Counted from the first letter of the stretch, positions 47,984-55,668 are shown. The stretch: DNA of 64,000 bases from Legionella jordanis (GCF_900637635.1 NZ_LR134383.1:1891501-1955500), one strand, 5' to 3'. Notes: generated by a model from the sequence alone, not told the origin. Made by a program: numbers and translations.

Positions 47984-48160
47984 ATGCCTAGAAAACATTT
48001 ACTCTTTCCCAGTTATGAAGAAGTTAGGAAGAATCCTGATTTGGCTCGTTCTGATCATCTACCTGTTCTTACTCAAGTGCCCCTGACTGGCAAGAGCGCG
48101 TTAAATATTGTCTCATTAAACATCTTAGGAGGAGAGGGGTGCTCAGGCGTTCATCCCTTA
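47984..48160 (+). pseudogene. EEP-family gene, 5' fragment (split by insertion)
   Basis: The first 59 codons of an endonuclease/exonuclease/phosphatase-family gene. The residues ALNIVSLNILG form the first strand and conserved Asn of the EEP fold. Reading continues into the insertion and stops at 48193. The frame joins the 3' fragment exactly: the last codons CCC TTA here recur at 55663-55668, and deleting the intervening DNA restores one frame. Confidence 0.8.
48155..48160 (+). repeat. target-site duplication, left copy (CCCTTA)
   Basis: CCCTTA directly abuts the left terminal inverted repeat and recurs at the right end. Confidence 0.75.
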
Positions 48161-48177
48161 GTCGGTGTCGCTAAATG
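48161..48177 (+). repeat. left terminal inverted repeat
   Basis: GTCGGTGTCGCTAAATG, matched 15/17 by the complement of 55646-55662. Confidence 0.75.
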
Positions 48178-48363
48178 TTTGGGGTGCGTTTGATGGATAA
48201 AAATCGACTGAATTTTTTGATTTTCAATCATTAACAAAGTATCATAATTTGAAATGGTTTTTCAATATTAAATAACATAAAGGATGCTGGTGCAGGGAAT
48301 GAACTATTTGTTAGCTATCAAACAAGACTTGCTCATAACGTCCAATGACTTGAATTAGTTTCG

Positions 48364-49536
48364 ACTTAATCTGACACAAGTACTTGAAAAAGAGAGAGTT
48401 TCCGGTTTTGATAGAAGTGCGAACTTGAAACAAAACCAAAAGGAAAACTCTCATGATAGATAATACAGTTAAAATTATTAAACATAAAGTTGGCTTATTA
48501 AACCTTGCTGAAGAATTAGGGAATGTATCTAAGGCATGTAAAGTAATGGGCTTATCCAGAGATACATTTTATCGCTATAAGTCGGCAGTAGAATCGGGAG
48601 GAGTTGATGCTTTATTCGATCAAAGCCGAAGAAAACCTAATCTAAAAAATAGAGTAGAAGAAGCAATTGAACTCTCGGTAAGGGAGTATGCGATCGCATT
48701 TCCAGCCCATGGTCAGCTTCGTACGAGCAATGAGCTTCGTAAACGGGGTATTTTTGTTTCTCCAAGTGGAGTTCGTAGCATTTGGCTGCGATATGAGCTT
48801 GCCAATTTTAAAGACCGCTTAAAAGCATTAGAGGCTAAAGTAGCTTCTGAAGGAATTATATTGACGGAAGCGCAGGTCGTAGCTTTGGAGAAAAAGAAAT
48901 TTGATGATGAGGCATGTGGTGAAATCGAAACAGCACATCCTGGTTACCTCGGCTCGCAAGATACTTTTTATGTGGGTACGCTTAAAGGAGTCGGTCGCAT
49001 TTATCAGCAAACTTTTGTTGATACCTATAGTAAAGTGGCATTTGCCAAGCTTTATACGACTAAAACGCCAATTACTTCAGCAGATTTACTGAACGATAAG
49101 GTTTTACCCTTCTTCGAACAACACGATTTACCTATACTGCGTATTTTAACAGATAGGGGTACTGAATATTGTGGCAAGGTAGAACAGCATGATTATCAGC
49201 TTTATTTGGCAATTAATAACATTGACCATACAAAGACAAAAGCAAATTCACCCCAAACAAATGGGATTTGTGAACGTTTTCATAAAACGATTTTACAGGA
49301 GTTTTATCAAGTAACATTCCGAAAGAAAATTTACGAATCAATCGATGAATTGCAAAAAGATCTGGACGAATGGATGGATTACTATAATAATCAACGTACT
49401 CATCAGGGTAAAATGTGTTGTGGACGTACTCCAATGCAAACTTTGATAGAGGCTAAACAAATCTGGATGGAAAAATTTATAAACTAAATTTGACCTGACA
49501 GACACTTCTTAAAAACCGGTAACTGTCAGATCAAGT
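48364..49536 (+). mobile_element. IS481-family insertion sequence
   Basis: The imperfect terminal repeats ACTTAATCTGACA (48364-48376) and the complement of ACTTGATCTGACA (49524-49536) match 12/13. They enclose one transposase gene in 1,173 bp, the expected size. No clear target duplication was found, so exact ends are approximate. It is nested near the left end of the larger element. Confidence 0.65.
48453..49487 (+). CDS. IS481-family transposase
   Basis: A 344-residue transposase. The N-terminal helix-turn-helix GNVSKACKVMGLSRDTFYRY is followed by an integrase-type catalytic core with DDE residues in QTFVDTYSKVA, LTDRGTEY and NGICERFHKTIL. Length is normal, so it looks intact. Confidence 0.9.
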   Translation: MIDNTVKIIKHKVGLLNLAEELGNVSKACKVMGLSRDTFYRYKSAVESGGVDALFDQSRRKPNLKNRVEEAIELSVREYAIAFPAHGQLRTSNELRKRGIFVSPSGVRSIWLRYELANFKDRLKALEAKVASEGIILTEAQVVALEKKKFDDEACGEIETAHPGYLGSQDTFYVGTLKGVGRIYQQTFVDTYSKVAFAKLYTTKTPITSADLLNDKVLPFFEQHDLPILRILTDRGTEYCGKVEQHDYQLYLAINNIDHTKTKANSPQTNGICERFHKTILQEFYQVTFRKKIYESIDELQKDLDEWMDYYNNQRTHQGKMCCGRTPMQTLIEAKQIWMEKFIN

Positions 49537-49566
49537 TGGAACTACTACAAATGACTGGACCATTGC

Positions 49567-49599
49567 CAGCAATCAGCAATCAGCAATCAGCAATCAGCA
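49567..49599 (+). repeat. tandem 7-bp repeat (CAGCAAT)
   Basis: Four full copies of CAGCAAT at 49567-49594 plus a partial fifth, between the IS481 element and the barrel gene. Slippage could change copy number. Confidence 0.8.
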
Positions 49600-49802
49600 C
49601 TAGATTTTCCCTTATTTTCATTTTGCTCCATTATATTTTACTGTGTTTCTTTCCTTTACCCAGGGACTTGTCTCATCTCTTTGCTCAGTTTTTATCCTAT
49701 GCTACGCGTTCGTGCATTCACTCCCATGTTATGCCAATCGATTGCCGCTGACTGCTTCCTATTTTCACATAATAAATCGTTTTTACTTTGCAAGGAGCGC
49801 TT

Positions 49803-50552
49803 ATGAAGTATCGTTTATTTCTTTCTATAGCAACAGCCAGTGTGTTGGGAAGTACAGCCTTTGCGGGCACCATGGGGCCTGTTATGTCTTCCAGGGACTG
49901 GACCTGGGTTGGTTCTGTGAGCGCGGGGCCCGTTTGGGCAAGAGGCGGTGAGACGCAGACTTTTTTTCTGGCCCCAGAAATTGAAAAGACGTATGCGGCT
50001 AGAAAATCCACCAATGCTATTGCCTCGGGCGAGCTGTTTGTAGGCATACAAAAATCATTGACTTCTCAATGGTTAGGGCAATTGGGATTGGCGGCCGCCG
50101 CTACTGGCAATGCCAAACTGCAGGGTGTGATATGGGATGATGCCGACCCTCAATTTGATAATTACAGCTACCTTTACAAAGTCCGAAACTCTCGCGTGGC
50201 AGTAAAAGGCAAGCTGTTACTTGATAAAGGCTATTGGGTTATGCCCTGGGTGAGCGCAAGCCTAGGTGTTGGCTTTAACCGTGTCCATGATTTTACGAAT
50301 ACGCCTTTGATTTTTGAGGCGCTGCCTAATAATAACTTTGAAGACCACACGAAAACAGCCTTCACCTACACGCTGGGTGCTGGCGTGCAAAAACCCATCA
50401 GCGAACATTGGCAATTGGGGGTTGGTTATGAGTTTGCCGACTGGGGTAAAAGCGAACTGGGACGTGCTTTTGGGCAGACCATGAATTCAGGATTAGCGCT
50501 CAATCACCTCTACACTAATGGCGTATTGTTTAACCTCACTTATGTGGCTTAA
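49803..50552 (+). CDS. outer-membrane beta-barrel protein, first gene of DGR cargo
   Basis: A 249-residue exported protein with a signal peptide ending in AFA. The mature part is a series of short amphipathic strands (WTWVGSVSAGPVWARG, WQLGVGYEFADWG) ending in FNLTYVA, the usual pattern of an eight-strand outer-membrane barrel. AAGGAG lies 6 nt before ATG 49803. It ends 11 bp before the DGR target gene, so the two are likely co-transcribed and may act together at the surface. Confidence 0.7.
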   Translation: MKYRLFLSIATASVLGSTAFAGTMGPVMSSRDWTWVGSVSAGPVWARGGETQTFFLAPEIEKTYAARKSTNAIASGELFVGIQKSLTSQWLGQLGLAAAATGNAKLQGVIWDDADPQFDNYSYLYKVRNSRVAVKGKLLLDKGYWVMPWVSASLGVGFNRVHDFTNTPLIFEALPNNNFEDHTKTAFTYTLGAGVQKPISEHWQLGVGYEFADWGKSELGRAFGQTMNSGLALNHLYTNGVLFNLTYVA

Positions 50553-50563
50553 GGATAGAAACC

Positions 50564-52117
50564 ATGCAAAAAACTATCAAAAATACTTTAATGAATAGGA
50601 TACTGGCTTTCTTGTGGTTAGGACTCATGATGACAACGGCTTATGCAGGGACCCCATTGTGGACCTTTGAGCCACTGACAGCCACCACGATTGCAGTGCC
50701 TGCCAATGGTACCGCCATGGTGCAATATCGAGTCACCAATCAATCCAGCAAGCCACACACCTTAAGCATGCAGCCCATTCGGGGCATTGCGCAAATCACT
50801 ACAGGGCTCAATGTGTGCGGCAATCCTTTTGTGCTCAGAGGCAAGAATTCCTGCGTACTGTCTTTACAGATAAATGGCAGTCAGTTAAATGGCCCCATTA
50901 CGGGTGGTCCCGTGGTTTGCCAGCAAGGAAACCCCAATCAGTGTTATCGGCCAGGTAGCGCCAATATTTTGCGCATCACCCAGGCGCCACCGATAACGGA
51001 TGCGGTGATTACCGTCATAGGGTCTCCTTTAACACTCACGGTAAATGGTCCAATGGGGCAGCTCACGATTACCAACACGACCCTTGAGGTGGCAGCCACC
51101 AACATCACCTCCAATTTCACAGGGACAGCGTTGGATGGCAATGTCACCGAAACAGGCAATACCTGTGCGAATGTGCCGCCAGGAGGCAGTTGTACACTGA
51201 CTTACACGCCAGGCAACACGGTGGTACCGCAAACGAATTTCACCATCCAGGGCACCAATACCAATGCACTGGCAGCAGCCATTGCCATTCAATCAGGCAG
51301 TACGCTGACCGCCATCAACCCAAACTCAGGAACGGCATCAGGGGGAACGGGTTTTACCTTAACGGGGACTGGTTTAACAGGTGCCACGAGTGTCACCTTT
51401 GATGGAGTAGCAGCAACCAGTGTTAATGTCGTCGACTCTACGACGGTAACCGGGGTCACGCCTGCCCATGTTGCAGGAGCTGTCGATGTCGTGATTAATA
51501 CGCCGGCGGGTGGTGCCACACTGGCTAATGGCTATACTTATATGGCCACCGCAGTCGGACAGTCGGCTTTTGGTGGCACGATTGCTTGCCTGAACGGGGG
51601 ATTGAACAATCTGATTGCCGCCACTGCCGATAACAGCACAGCTATTCAATGGGGAGGATTTGGTGTGGCTGTTGGTGCTGTGGCGCAAAGCAATACCGAC
51701 GGTGCCAGTAATACCGCAGCCATTGTTGCCTGCTTAACAGGGCCTGGAGGTGGCGCAGGCTGTCCAATGAATATTAATGCCAACACTTACGCTGCGGGAA
51801 TTTGCAGTAACTTTGAAGTGGATTCTCAAGGCAATACCCCTTGTCAGGCAGGAAACACCTGCTATGACGATTGGTTTTTGCCAGCATCACCGGCTGTATC
51901 TGGTATTCCGGCAAACCCAACATCCCAGCTAGACTGTTTGTGGTTTAACAGAAATGCCATTGGCGGTTTTTCCGATGTCGGCTACTGGAGTTCTACCGAG
52001 TTTTCCGGCAACCCTACGTTCTTCGCCTGGGACCAGTTCTTCGACAGTGGCTTCCAGCTCGACGACGTTAAGTTCTTCGATCTTCGGGTTAGGTGTGTCC
52101 GGGCTTTTACCCCTTAA
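50564..52117 (+). CDS. DGR target: exported IPT/TIG-DUF1566 protein with variable C-terminus
   Basis: A 517-residue exported protein with a signal peptide (residues 10-28, ending AYA). Two Ig-like stretches come first (about 30-150 and 155-240), then an IPT/TIG domain (about 245-330), then a DUF1566 domain (about 335-517) of the Lcl/C-type-lectin-like kind. The last 51 residues contain the variable repeat, whose 15 changed codons (471-473, 486-506) fall in the surface-loop region. It should display a diversified binding surface outside the cell. It precedes avd by 77 bp. Confidence 0.85.
   Translation: MQKTIKNTLMNRILAFLWLGLMMTTAYAGTPLWTFEPLTATTIAVPANGTAMVQYRVTNQSSKPHTLSMQPIRGIAQITTGLNVCGNPFVLRGKNSCVLSLQINGSQLNGPITGGPVVCQQGNPNQCYRPGSANILRITQAPPITDAVITVIGSPLTLTVNGPMGQLTITNTTLEVAATNITSNFTGTALDGNVTETGNTCANVPPGGSCTLTYTPGNTVVPQTNFTIQGTNTNALAAAIAIQSGSTLTAINPNSGTASGGTGFTLTGTGLTGATSVTFDGVAATSVNVVDSTTVTGVTPAHVAGAVDVVINTPAGGATLANGYTYMATAVGQSAFGGTIACLNGGLNNLIAATADNSTAIQWGGFGVAVGAVAQSNTDGASNTAAIVACLTGPGGGAGCPMNINANTYAAGICSNFEVDSQGNTPCQAGNTCYDDWFLPASPAVSGIPANPTSQLDCLWFNRNAIGGFSDVGYWSSTEFSGNPTFFAWDQFFDSGFQLDDVKFFDLRVRCVRAFTP
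51962..52103 (+). repeat. DGR variable repeat (VR)
   Basis: This 142-bp segment matches the template repeat at 52674-52815 at 117 of 142 positions. Of the 25 differences, 24 are at template adenines; the other is T to C at 52021. It encodes residues 467-513 of the target protein. Fifteen codons change, mostly from Asn (AAY) in the template to Phe, Asp, Val, Leu, Gly or Ser. Confidence 0.95.
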
Positions 52118-52138
52118 ACCCTTTATCCCTTTTCTTTT

Positions 52139-52157
52139 GAGGCAGCTTAGCTGCCTC
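52139..52157 (+). repeat. hairpin downstream of the variable repeat
   Basis: A perfect 8-bp stem, GAGGCAGC and GCTGCCTC, with a 3-nt loop, 35 bp after the VR end. In other DGRs a hairpin or cruciform just after VR aids target recognition. It is followed by ATG and a T-run, so it could instead be the transcription terminator of the target gene. Confidence 0.6.
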
Positions 52158-52194
52158 ATGATTTTTTAAAAGATGAATGAGTTGGATTTTGTGA

Positions 52195-52536
52195 ATGGCT
52201 TTCTATACGGAGTTACCGGTTTACAAGGACAGTTACCAGCTGGTGTTAAAGGTGTTTGAAGAAACAAAGAATTTCCCAAGGGAATACAAATACACCCTGG
52301 GCCAGGACATGAAGCGCGATGCCCTTCATTTGCTTCGTTGTATTTACCGGGCCAACAAGCATCAAAACAGAGTAGAGCATTTGGAGGCGTTTTTAGATGA
52401 GTTGGAGTTATTGAAACTGGAAATTCGCCTCTGTGTTGAGATGAAACTGATATCACTTAAAAGGCAAGCCCTGTTAAGTGAACTCTTGACACGCATAGGC
52501 AAACAGGTGACCGGCTGGCGTAATGCCAGTCGATAA
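52195..52536 (+). CDS. avd: accessory variability determinant (Avd)
   Basis: A 113-residue basic protein made of four long helices (SYQLVLKVFEETKNF, RDALHLLRCIYRANK, RVEHLEAFLDELELL, LISLKRQALLSELLTRIGKQ). This is the four-helix-bundle Avd family that forms a pentamer, binds the DGR RNA and is needed for cDNA synthesis. Position between target and TR/RT is the usual one. Confidence 0.85.
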   Translation: MAFYTELPVYKDSYQLVLKVFEETKNFPREYKYTLGQDMKRDALHLLRCIYRANKHQNRVEHLEAFLDELELLKLEIRLCVEMKLISLKRQALLSELLTRIGKQVTGWRNASR

Positions 52537-52600
52537 GCCGGAATCATGGGTGTTATGGCATTCATGAGCGAGCATGCTTTTGTTTAAAAGCGATAAAGGG

Positions 52601-52614
52601 ACTGCCTCGGCAGT
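52601..52614 (+). repeat. short hairpin in avd-TR spacer
   Basis: ACTGCC and GGCAGT, a 6-bp stem with a TC centre. It contains CTGCCTC, the same seven bases found in the right arm of the post-VR hairpin. Confidence 0.5.
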
Positions 52615-52622
52615 TGATTCGC

Positions 52623-52648
52623 GTCAGTACAAGGAGCCTTGTGCTGAC
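52623..52648 (+). ncRNA. strong hairpin upstream of TR, part of predicted DGR RNA
   Basis: GTCAGTACAAGG and CCTTGTGCTGAC form a 12-bp stem (11 Watson-Crick pairs and one G-U in RNA, with the terminal pair likely open as a loop). It lies 26 bp before the template repeat. Regions flanking TR are part of the functional RNA in characterised DGRs. Confidence 0.6.
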
Positions 52649-52673
52649 CAAAACGCCTTTATTGATTGTTTAG

Positions 52674-52815
52674 GGCGGTTTTTCCAATGACAACTACTGG
52701 AGTTCTACCGAGTTTTCCGGCAACCCTACGAATAACGCCTGGAACCAGAACTTCAACAATGGCAACCAGAACGACGACAATAAGAACAACAATCTTCGGG
52801 TTAGGTGTGTCCGGG
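52674..52815 (+). repeat. DGR template repeat (TR)
   Basis: The 142-bp template lies between avd and RT and has 43 adenines, 24 of them altered in VR. It is rich in AAC and AAT codons in the VR frame, which maximise amino-acid change without stop codons. The match with VR begins at GGCGGTTTTTCC and ends at GTGTGTCCGGG; the next base differs (G here, C in VR). Confidence 0.95.
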
Positions 52816-52841
52816 GTTTTAAACAAAGCAAAGTCACAATC

Positions 52842-52867
52842 GGTGTGGGCATTAACAGGCCCACACC
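52842..52867 (+). ncRNA. hairpin downstream of TR, part of predicted DGR RNA
   Basis: A perfect 9-bp stem, GGTGTGGGC and GCCCACACC, with an 8-nt loop, between TR and the RT gene (18 bp before its start). Confidence 0.6.
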
Positions 52868-52885
52868 ACTTTATTGGGATAAGCT

Positions 52886-54085
52886 ATGGGAGAAAAAGAG
52901 CATAACCATAGGGAGCACGGCGCGACACCGGAATCCTTGTTCCAGGCCTATTTTGATTGCCGCAAGAACAAACGCAATACCATGAATGCGCTCCGCTTTG
53001 AAACGGATTATGAAAGCAATATCATCGCTTTGCGAGAGGAGCTCAATTCCGGCACCTGGCATCCTGGACGCTCCATTGCTTTTGTGATTGATAAACCGGT
53101 GAAACGCGAAATCTTTGCAGCAGACTTTCGTGACCGTGTGGTGCATCACTGGTTAATTAATCAATTGAATCCGCTGTTTGAGAAAACCTTTATTTATGAC
53201 AGCTATGCGAGCCGCAAAGGACGAGGCGCGCATCTGGGGATTGCACGTGCCGCACAATTTATCCGCAAATGCTCCTTAAATTACCAAAGAGACTGCTACG
53301 TGCTAAAACTCGATATCATGAGTTTTTTCATCCGCATTAATCGACGTATTCTCTGGGAAGGCCTTCGCTGCTTTATCGAGAGGCATTATAACCAATCCGA
53401 TAAGAAATTAATCCTGGAGGTAGCCAGAAAAATCGTTGAAAATGAGCCAACAAGCCACTGTTTTATCAAGGGGAAACGGCGTGATTGGCAGGATTTCCCC
53501 AAAGACAAGAGCCTTTTTTATGCCAGACACTACTGCGGACTGCCGATTGGAAACCTCACAAGCCAGGTGTTTGCCAATTTTTATTTAAATCCTTTTGACC
53601 ATTATATCAAACACGATTTGGGTGTGCGTTTCTATGGCCGTTACGTCGATGATTTTCTTCTGGTGCACGAAGATAAAATGTTTTTAAAATCACTCATACC
53701 TCAAATGGAGCGGTTTTTGCAAGAAGAGCTCGAACTCGAGCTTCATCCGCGCAAGCGATACCTGCAGCATTATTGCAAAGGCATTCCTTTTCTTGGGGTG
53801 ATTCTCAAACCACACTGCATCTATGCCGGTCGTCGCATCAAAGGAAACTTTTATGACGCCATTACAAAGCATAATGCAGTAGCTAAAGACCATAAACCCA
53901 CGAAAGAGGAGCAAATGGCCTTTTTATGTTCTATCAACTCTTATCTTGGGATTTTAAGTCATTACCAGACGTATCGCCTAAGAAAAGGCATGCTCAAAAA
54001 GCACTTATCCATTTGGTGGTGGAATTTGATGTTTTTCAGTGGCGGATGCGCCAAGTTGGTGGCTAAACAAAGAACGGCACGATAA
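52886..54085 (+). CDS. DGR reverse transcriptase
   Basis: A 399-residue reverse transcriptase. The fourth motif LPIGNLTSQ (residues 219-227) replaces the usual QGxxxSP and is diagnostic of DGR enzymes. The catalytic YVDD is at residues 253-256, and the first metal-site Asp is in VLKLDIMSFF. The GGGATAAGCT before ATG supports the start. It would copy TR RNA with errors at adenines and move the cDNA into VR. It ends 18 bp before the transposase gene. Confidence 0.95.
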   Translation: MGEKEHNHREHGATPESLFQAYFDCRKNKRNTMNALRFETDYESNIIALREELNSGTWHPGRSIAFVIDKPVKREIFAADFRDRVVHHWLINQLNPLFEKTFIYDSYASRKGRGAHLGIARAAQFIRKCSLNYQRDCYVLKLDIMSFFIRINRRILWEGLRCFIERHYNQSDKKLILEVARKIVENEPTSHCFIKGKRRDWQDFPKDKSLFYARHYCGLPIGNLTSQVFANFYLNPFDHYIKHDLGVRFYGRYVDDFLLVHEDKMFLKSLIPQMERFLQEELELELHPRKRYLQHYCKGIPFLGVILKPHCIYAGRRIKGNFYDAITKHNAVAKDHKPTKEEQMAFLCSINSYLGILSHYQTYRLRKGMLKKHLSIWWWNLMFFSGGCAKLVAKQRTAR

Positions 54086-54103
54086 AGAGGATATAAGTAA
54101 ACA

Positions 54104-55564
54104 ATGAGTTTAGATGTAGATGGCTTCGATGAACCGGTCGCAGGTGACAGCGTCACCATTGCAATCAGCAATGACCATCGCCTGATGAAGCTGGCCCAGA
54201 AACTTCCCTGGGAGGAGATGCTGAAATTAGTATTGCCCGATTTACAACGTACGGATAGAAAACATTGGTGGATGGGTAGGCCCTTGCGCATACGCATTCA
54301 TCTTGGTGTTTATATTTTACAACAGATGTTTAATCTCACTGACCGTGCAACAGAACAACAAGTACGAGATAATGCCGCCTTTCAATTGTTTTGTGGTTAT
54401 GGCCTCATCAAGAAATGGCATGCGCCAGACCATACCAAAATTGAGGCATTTCGTTCTCGATTAAGCCCTGAAACGCAGCGCCGACTTGCCAATTTGATAA
54501 CACAACAAGCCGTTAAACTAAATTACGCTAATCCCCAGGTGCTTGATATTGACTCTACCGTGCAAGAAGCTAATATAGCCTATCCCGCAATTGCCAATTT
54601 ATTGGTCAAGGTTGCTGTTCTTGCGTCAAAGGTTGGAAAAGGACTGAATCAATTGTGCTGTGGTGGCATAAAGCGTTACCATGTTGGGCTAAGCAATTTA
54701 AAACAAATCGCACTGTATTATTTTAATTTGAAACGTAAGGATGTTGGTGAGGGTATATTATCCGTGGTGCTTCAGCGGTTATGGCGTGAAACGTATGCCG
54801 ATGTACTGCCTATCTTAAATGATATCTATTTGTTTGGTAATCAGTTGGCATCGGGTAAATATTGGTCGCTTCGCCGCTCTGTCGAGACGCTGAGCTGGCG
54901 CGGGACTATGTTATTACAGAATGTACATGGTTATCTTTTTGAAGGCATTATCAATACATCGATTTCTTCATTGCATGCTTATGAAGTCGGCTGTTTTAAC
55001 AAAGGTAAATTAAATAAAGGAGTGCAGTTTGGTCGCGCTTATCAATTAGGACGTATTGGGGGTAATTTTCTTTTTGTTGGCGAATGCACGTCTACTTATA
55101 TGCCAGATGCCCAGTCTTTACCGATGATGCTCAATACTCATGAGTATCTTTTTGGAAAGGGGTTGCTGGCATCGGTTGCGACAGATAAAGGATATTATTC
55201 ATTGAACAACGAACAACTATTGATTGAAAAAGGCGTCCTTGATATTCAATTACCCCGTCCTGATAGGACGCTCAATGCGGCTCGTGAAACAACGCCATGG
55301 ACAATCAGGCAGTTATTGCATCATCGACGTGCTGGTATTGAGCCTTTGATTGGTCACACGAAACAGGGCGGCCAATTGGGCAGAAGCCGCATGAAATCTG
55401 ATGCAACCACTAAAAGCGCTGGTTACGCCGCTGTATTTGGATTCAATTTAAGGCAGCTTACTCGTTGTCTTGCAGGCGAGGTACGTCCAAAAGTTGATGT
55501 AGTGAATAATATTGCAGCAAATAATGCAAATATTATCGAAAAAATGAGCATGCAATTGGCATGA
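54104..55564 (+). CDS. DDE transposase, IS5/IS1182-like
   Basis: A 486-residue DDE transposase. Acidic residues lie in VLDIDSTVQEAN, SVATDKGYYS and RRAGIEPLIGHTKQG, matching the IS5/IS1182-like spacing. The length suggests it is intact. It begins 18 bp after the RT stop and ends 98 bp before the right end of the element, whose inverted repeat it shares. No matching left end lies between RT and this gene; the nearest match is at 48161. It may therefore be the transposase of the whole element. Confidence 0.8.
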   Translation: MSLDVDGFDEPVAGDSVTIAISNDHRLMKLAQKLPWEEMLKLVLPDLQRTDRKHWWMGRPLRIRIHLGVYILQQMFNLTDRATEQQVRDNAAFQLFCGYGLIKKWHAPDHTKIEAFRSRLSPETQRRLANLITQQAVKLNYANPQVLDIDSTVQEANIAYPAIANLLVKVAVLASKVGKGLNQLCCGGIKRYHVGLSNLKQIALYYFNLKRKDVGEGILSVVLQRLWRETYADVLPILNDIYLFGNQLASGKYWSLRRSVETLSWRGTMLLQNVHGYLFEGIINTSISSLHAYEVGCFNKGKLNKGVQFGRAYQLGRIGGNFLFVGECTSTYMPDAQSLPMMLNTHEYLFGKGLLASVATDKGYYSLNNEQLLIEKGVLDIQLPRPDRTLNAARETTPWTIRQLLHHRRAGIEPLIGHTKQGGQLGRSRMKSDATTKSAGYAAVFGFNLRQLTRCLAGEVRPKVDVVNNIAANNANIIEKMSMQLA

Positions 55565-55645
55565 TTGAGATGGATGGGTTCACTCTGATTTTAGCCAGGC
55601 GTTAATGCGTTAAATTAGGATTTATCGATTATTTTGTAAGCAAAT

Positions 55646-55662
55646 CATTTCGCGACAGCGAC
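55646..55662 (-). repeat. right terminal inverted repeat
   Basis: Complement reads GTCGCTGTCGCGAAATG, 15/17 identical to the left end at 48161-48177. Confidence 0.75.
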
Positions 55663-55668
55663 CCCTTA
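55663..55668 (+). repeat. target-site duplication, right copy (CCCTTA)
   Basis: Second copy of CCCTTA, directly after the right inverted repeat, in frame with the 3' EEP fragment. Confidence 0.75.

Larger units (their letters stand above)
48161..55662 (+). mobile_element. 7.5-kb transposon-like element carrying a diversity-generating retroelement
   Basis: The element is bounded by GTCGGTGTCGCTAAATG (48161-48177) and the complement of GTCGCTGTCGCGAAATG (55646-55662), 15 of 17 identical. CCCTTA flanks it on both sides and the interrupted host frame is restored on removal. Inside, in order: a nested IS481-family element, a tandem repeat, an outer-membrane barrel gene, the DGR target, avd, TR, RT and a DDE transposase. 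This is direct evidence of an insertion with its cargo. That the internal DDE transposase mobilises the whole unit is inference. Confidence 0.8.

Noticed and set aside
49567-49599. CRISPR-like repeat
   Set aside because: The unit is only 7 bp with no spacers, so it is a simple tandem repeat.
49536-49951. Reading frames around the 7-bp tandem repeat
   Set aside because: They overlap the repeat or the barrel gene in another frame and have no ribosome site or family resemblance.
52666-52905. 79-codon plus-strand reading frame over the template repeat
   Set aside because: Its frame is different from the VR frame and covers TR and a hairpin; it is a by-product of the template sequence.
54058-55597. 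TGGCTAAA near 54060 and its complement near 55597 as IS ends around the DDE transposase
   Set aside because: Only 11 of 14 bases match, the left copy lies inside the RT gene end, and no target duplication flanks it. The ends at 48161/55662 are far better.
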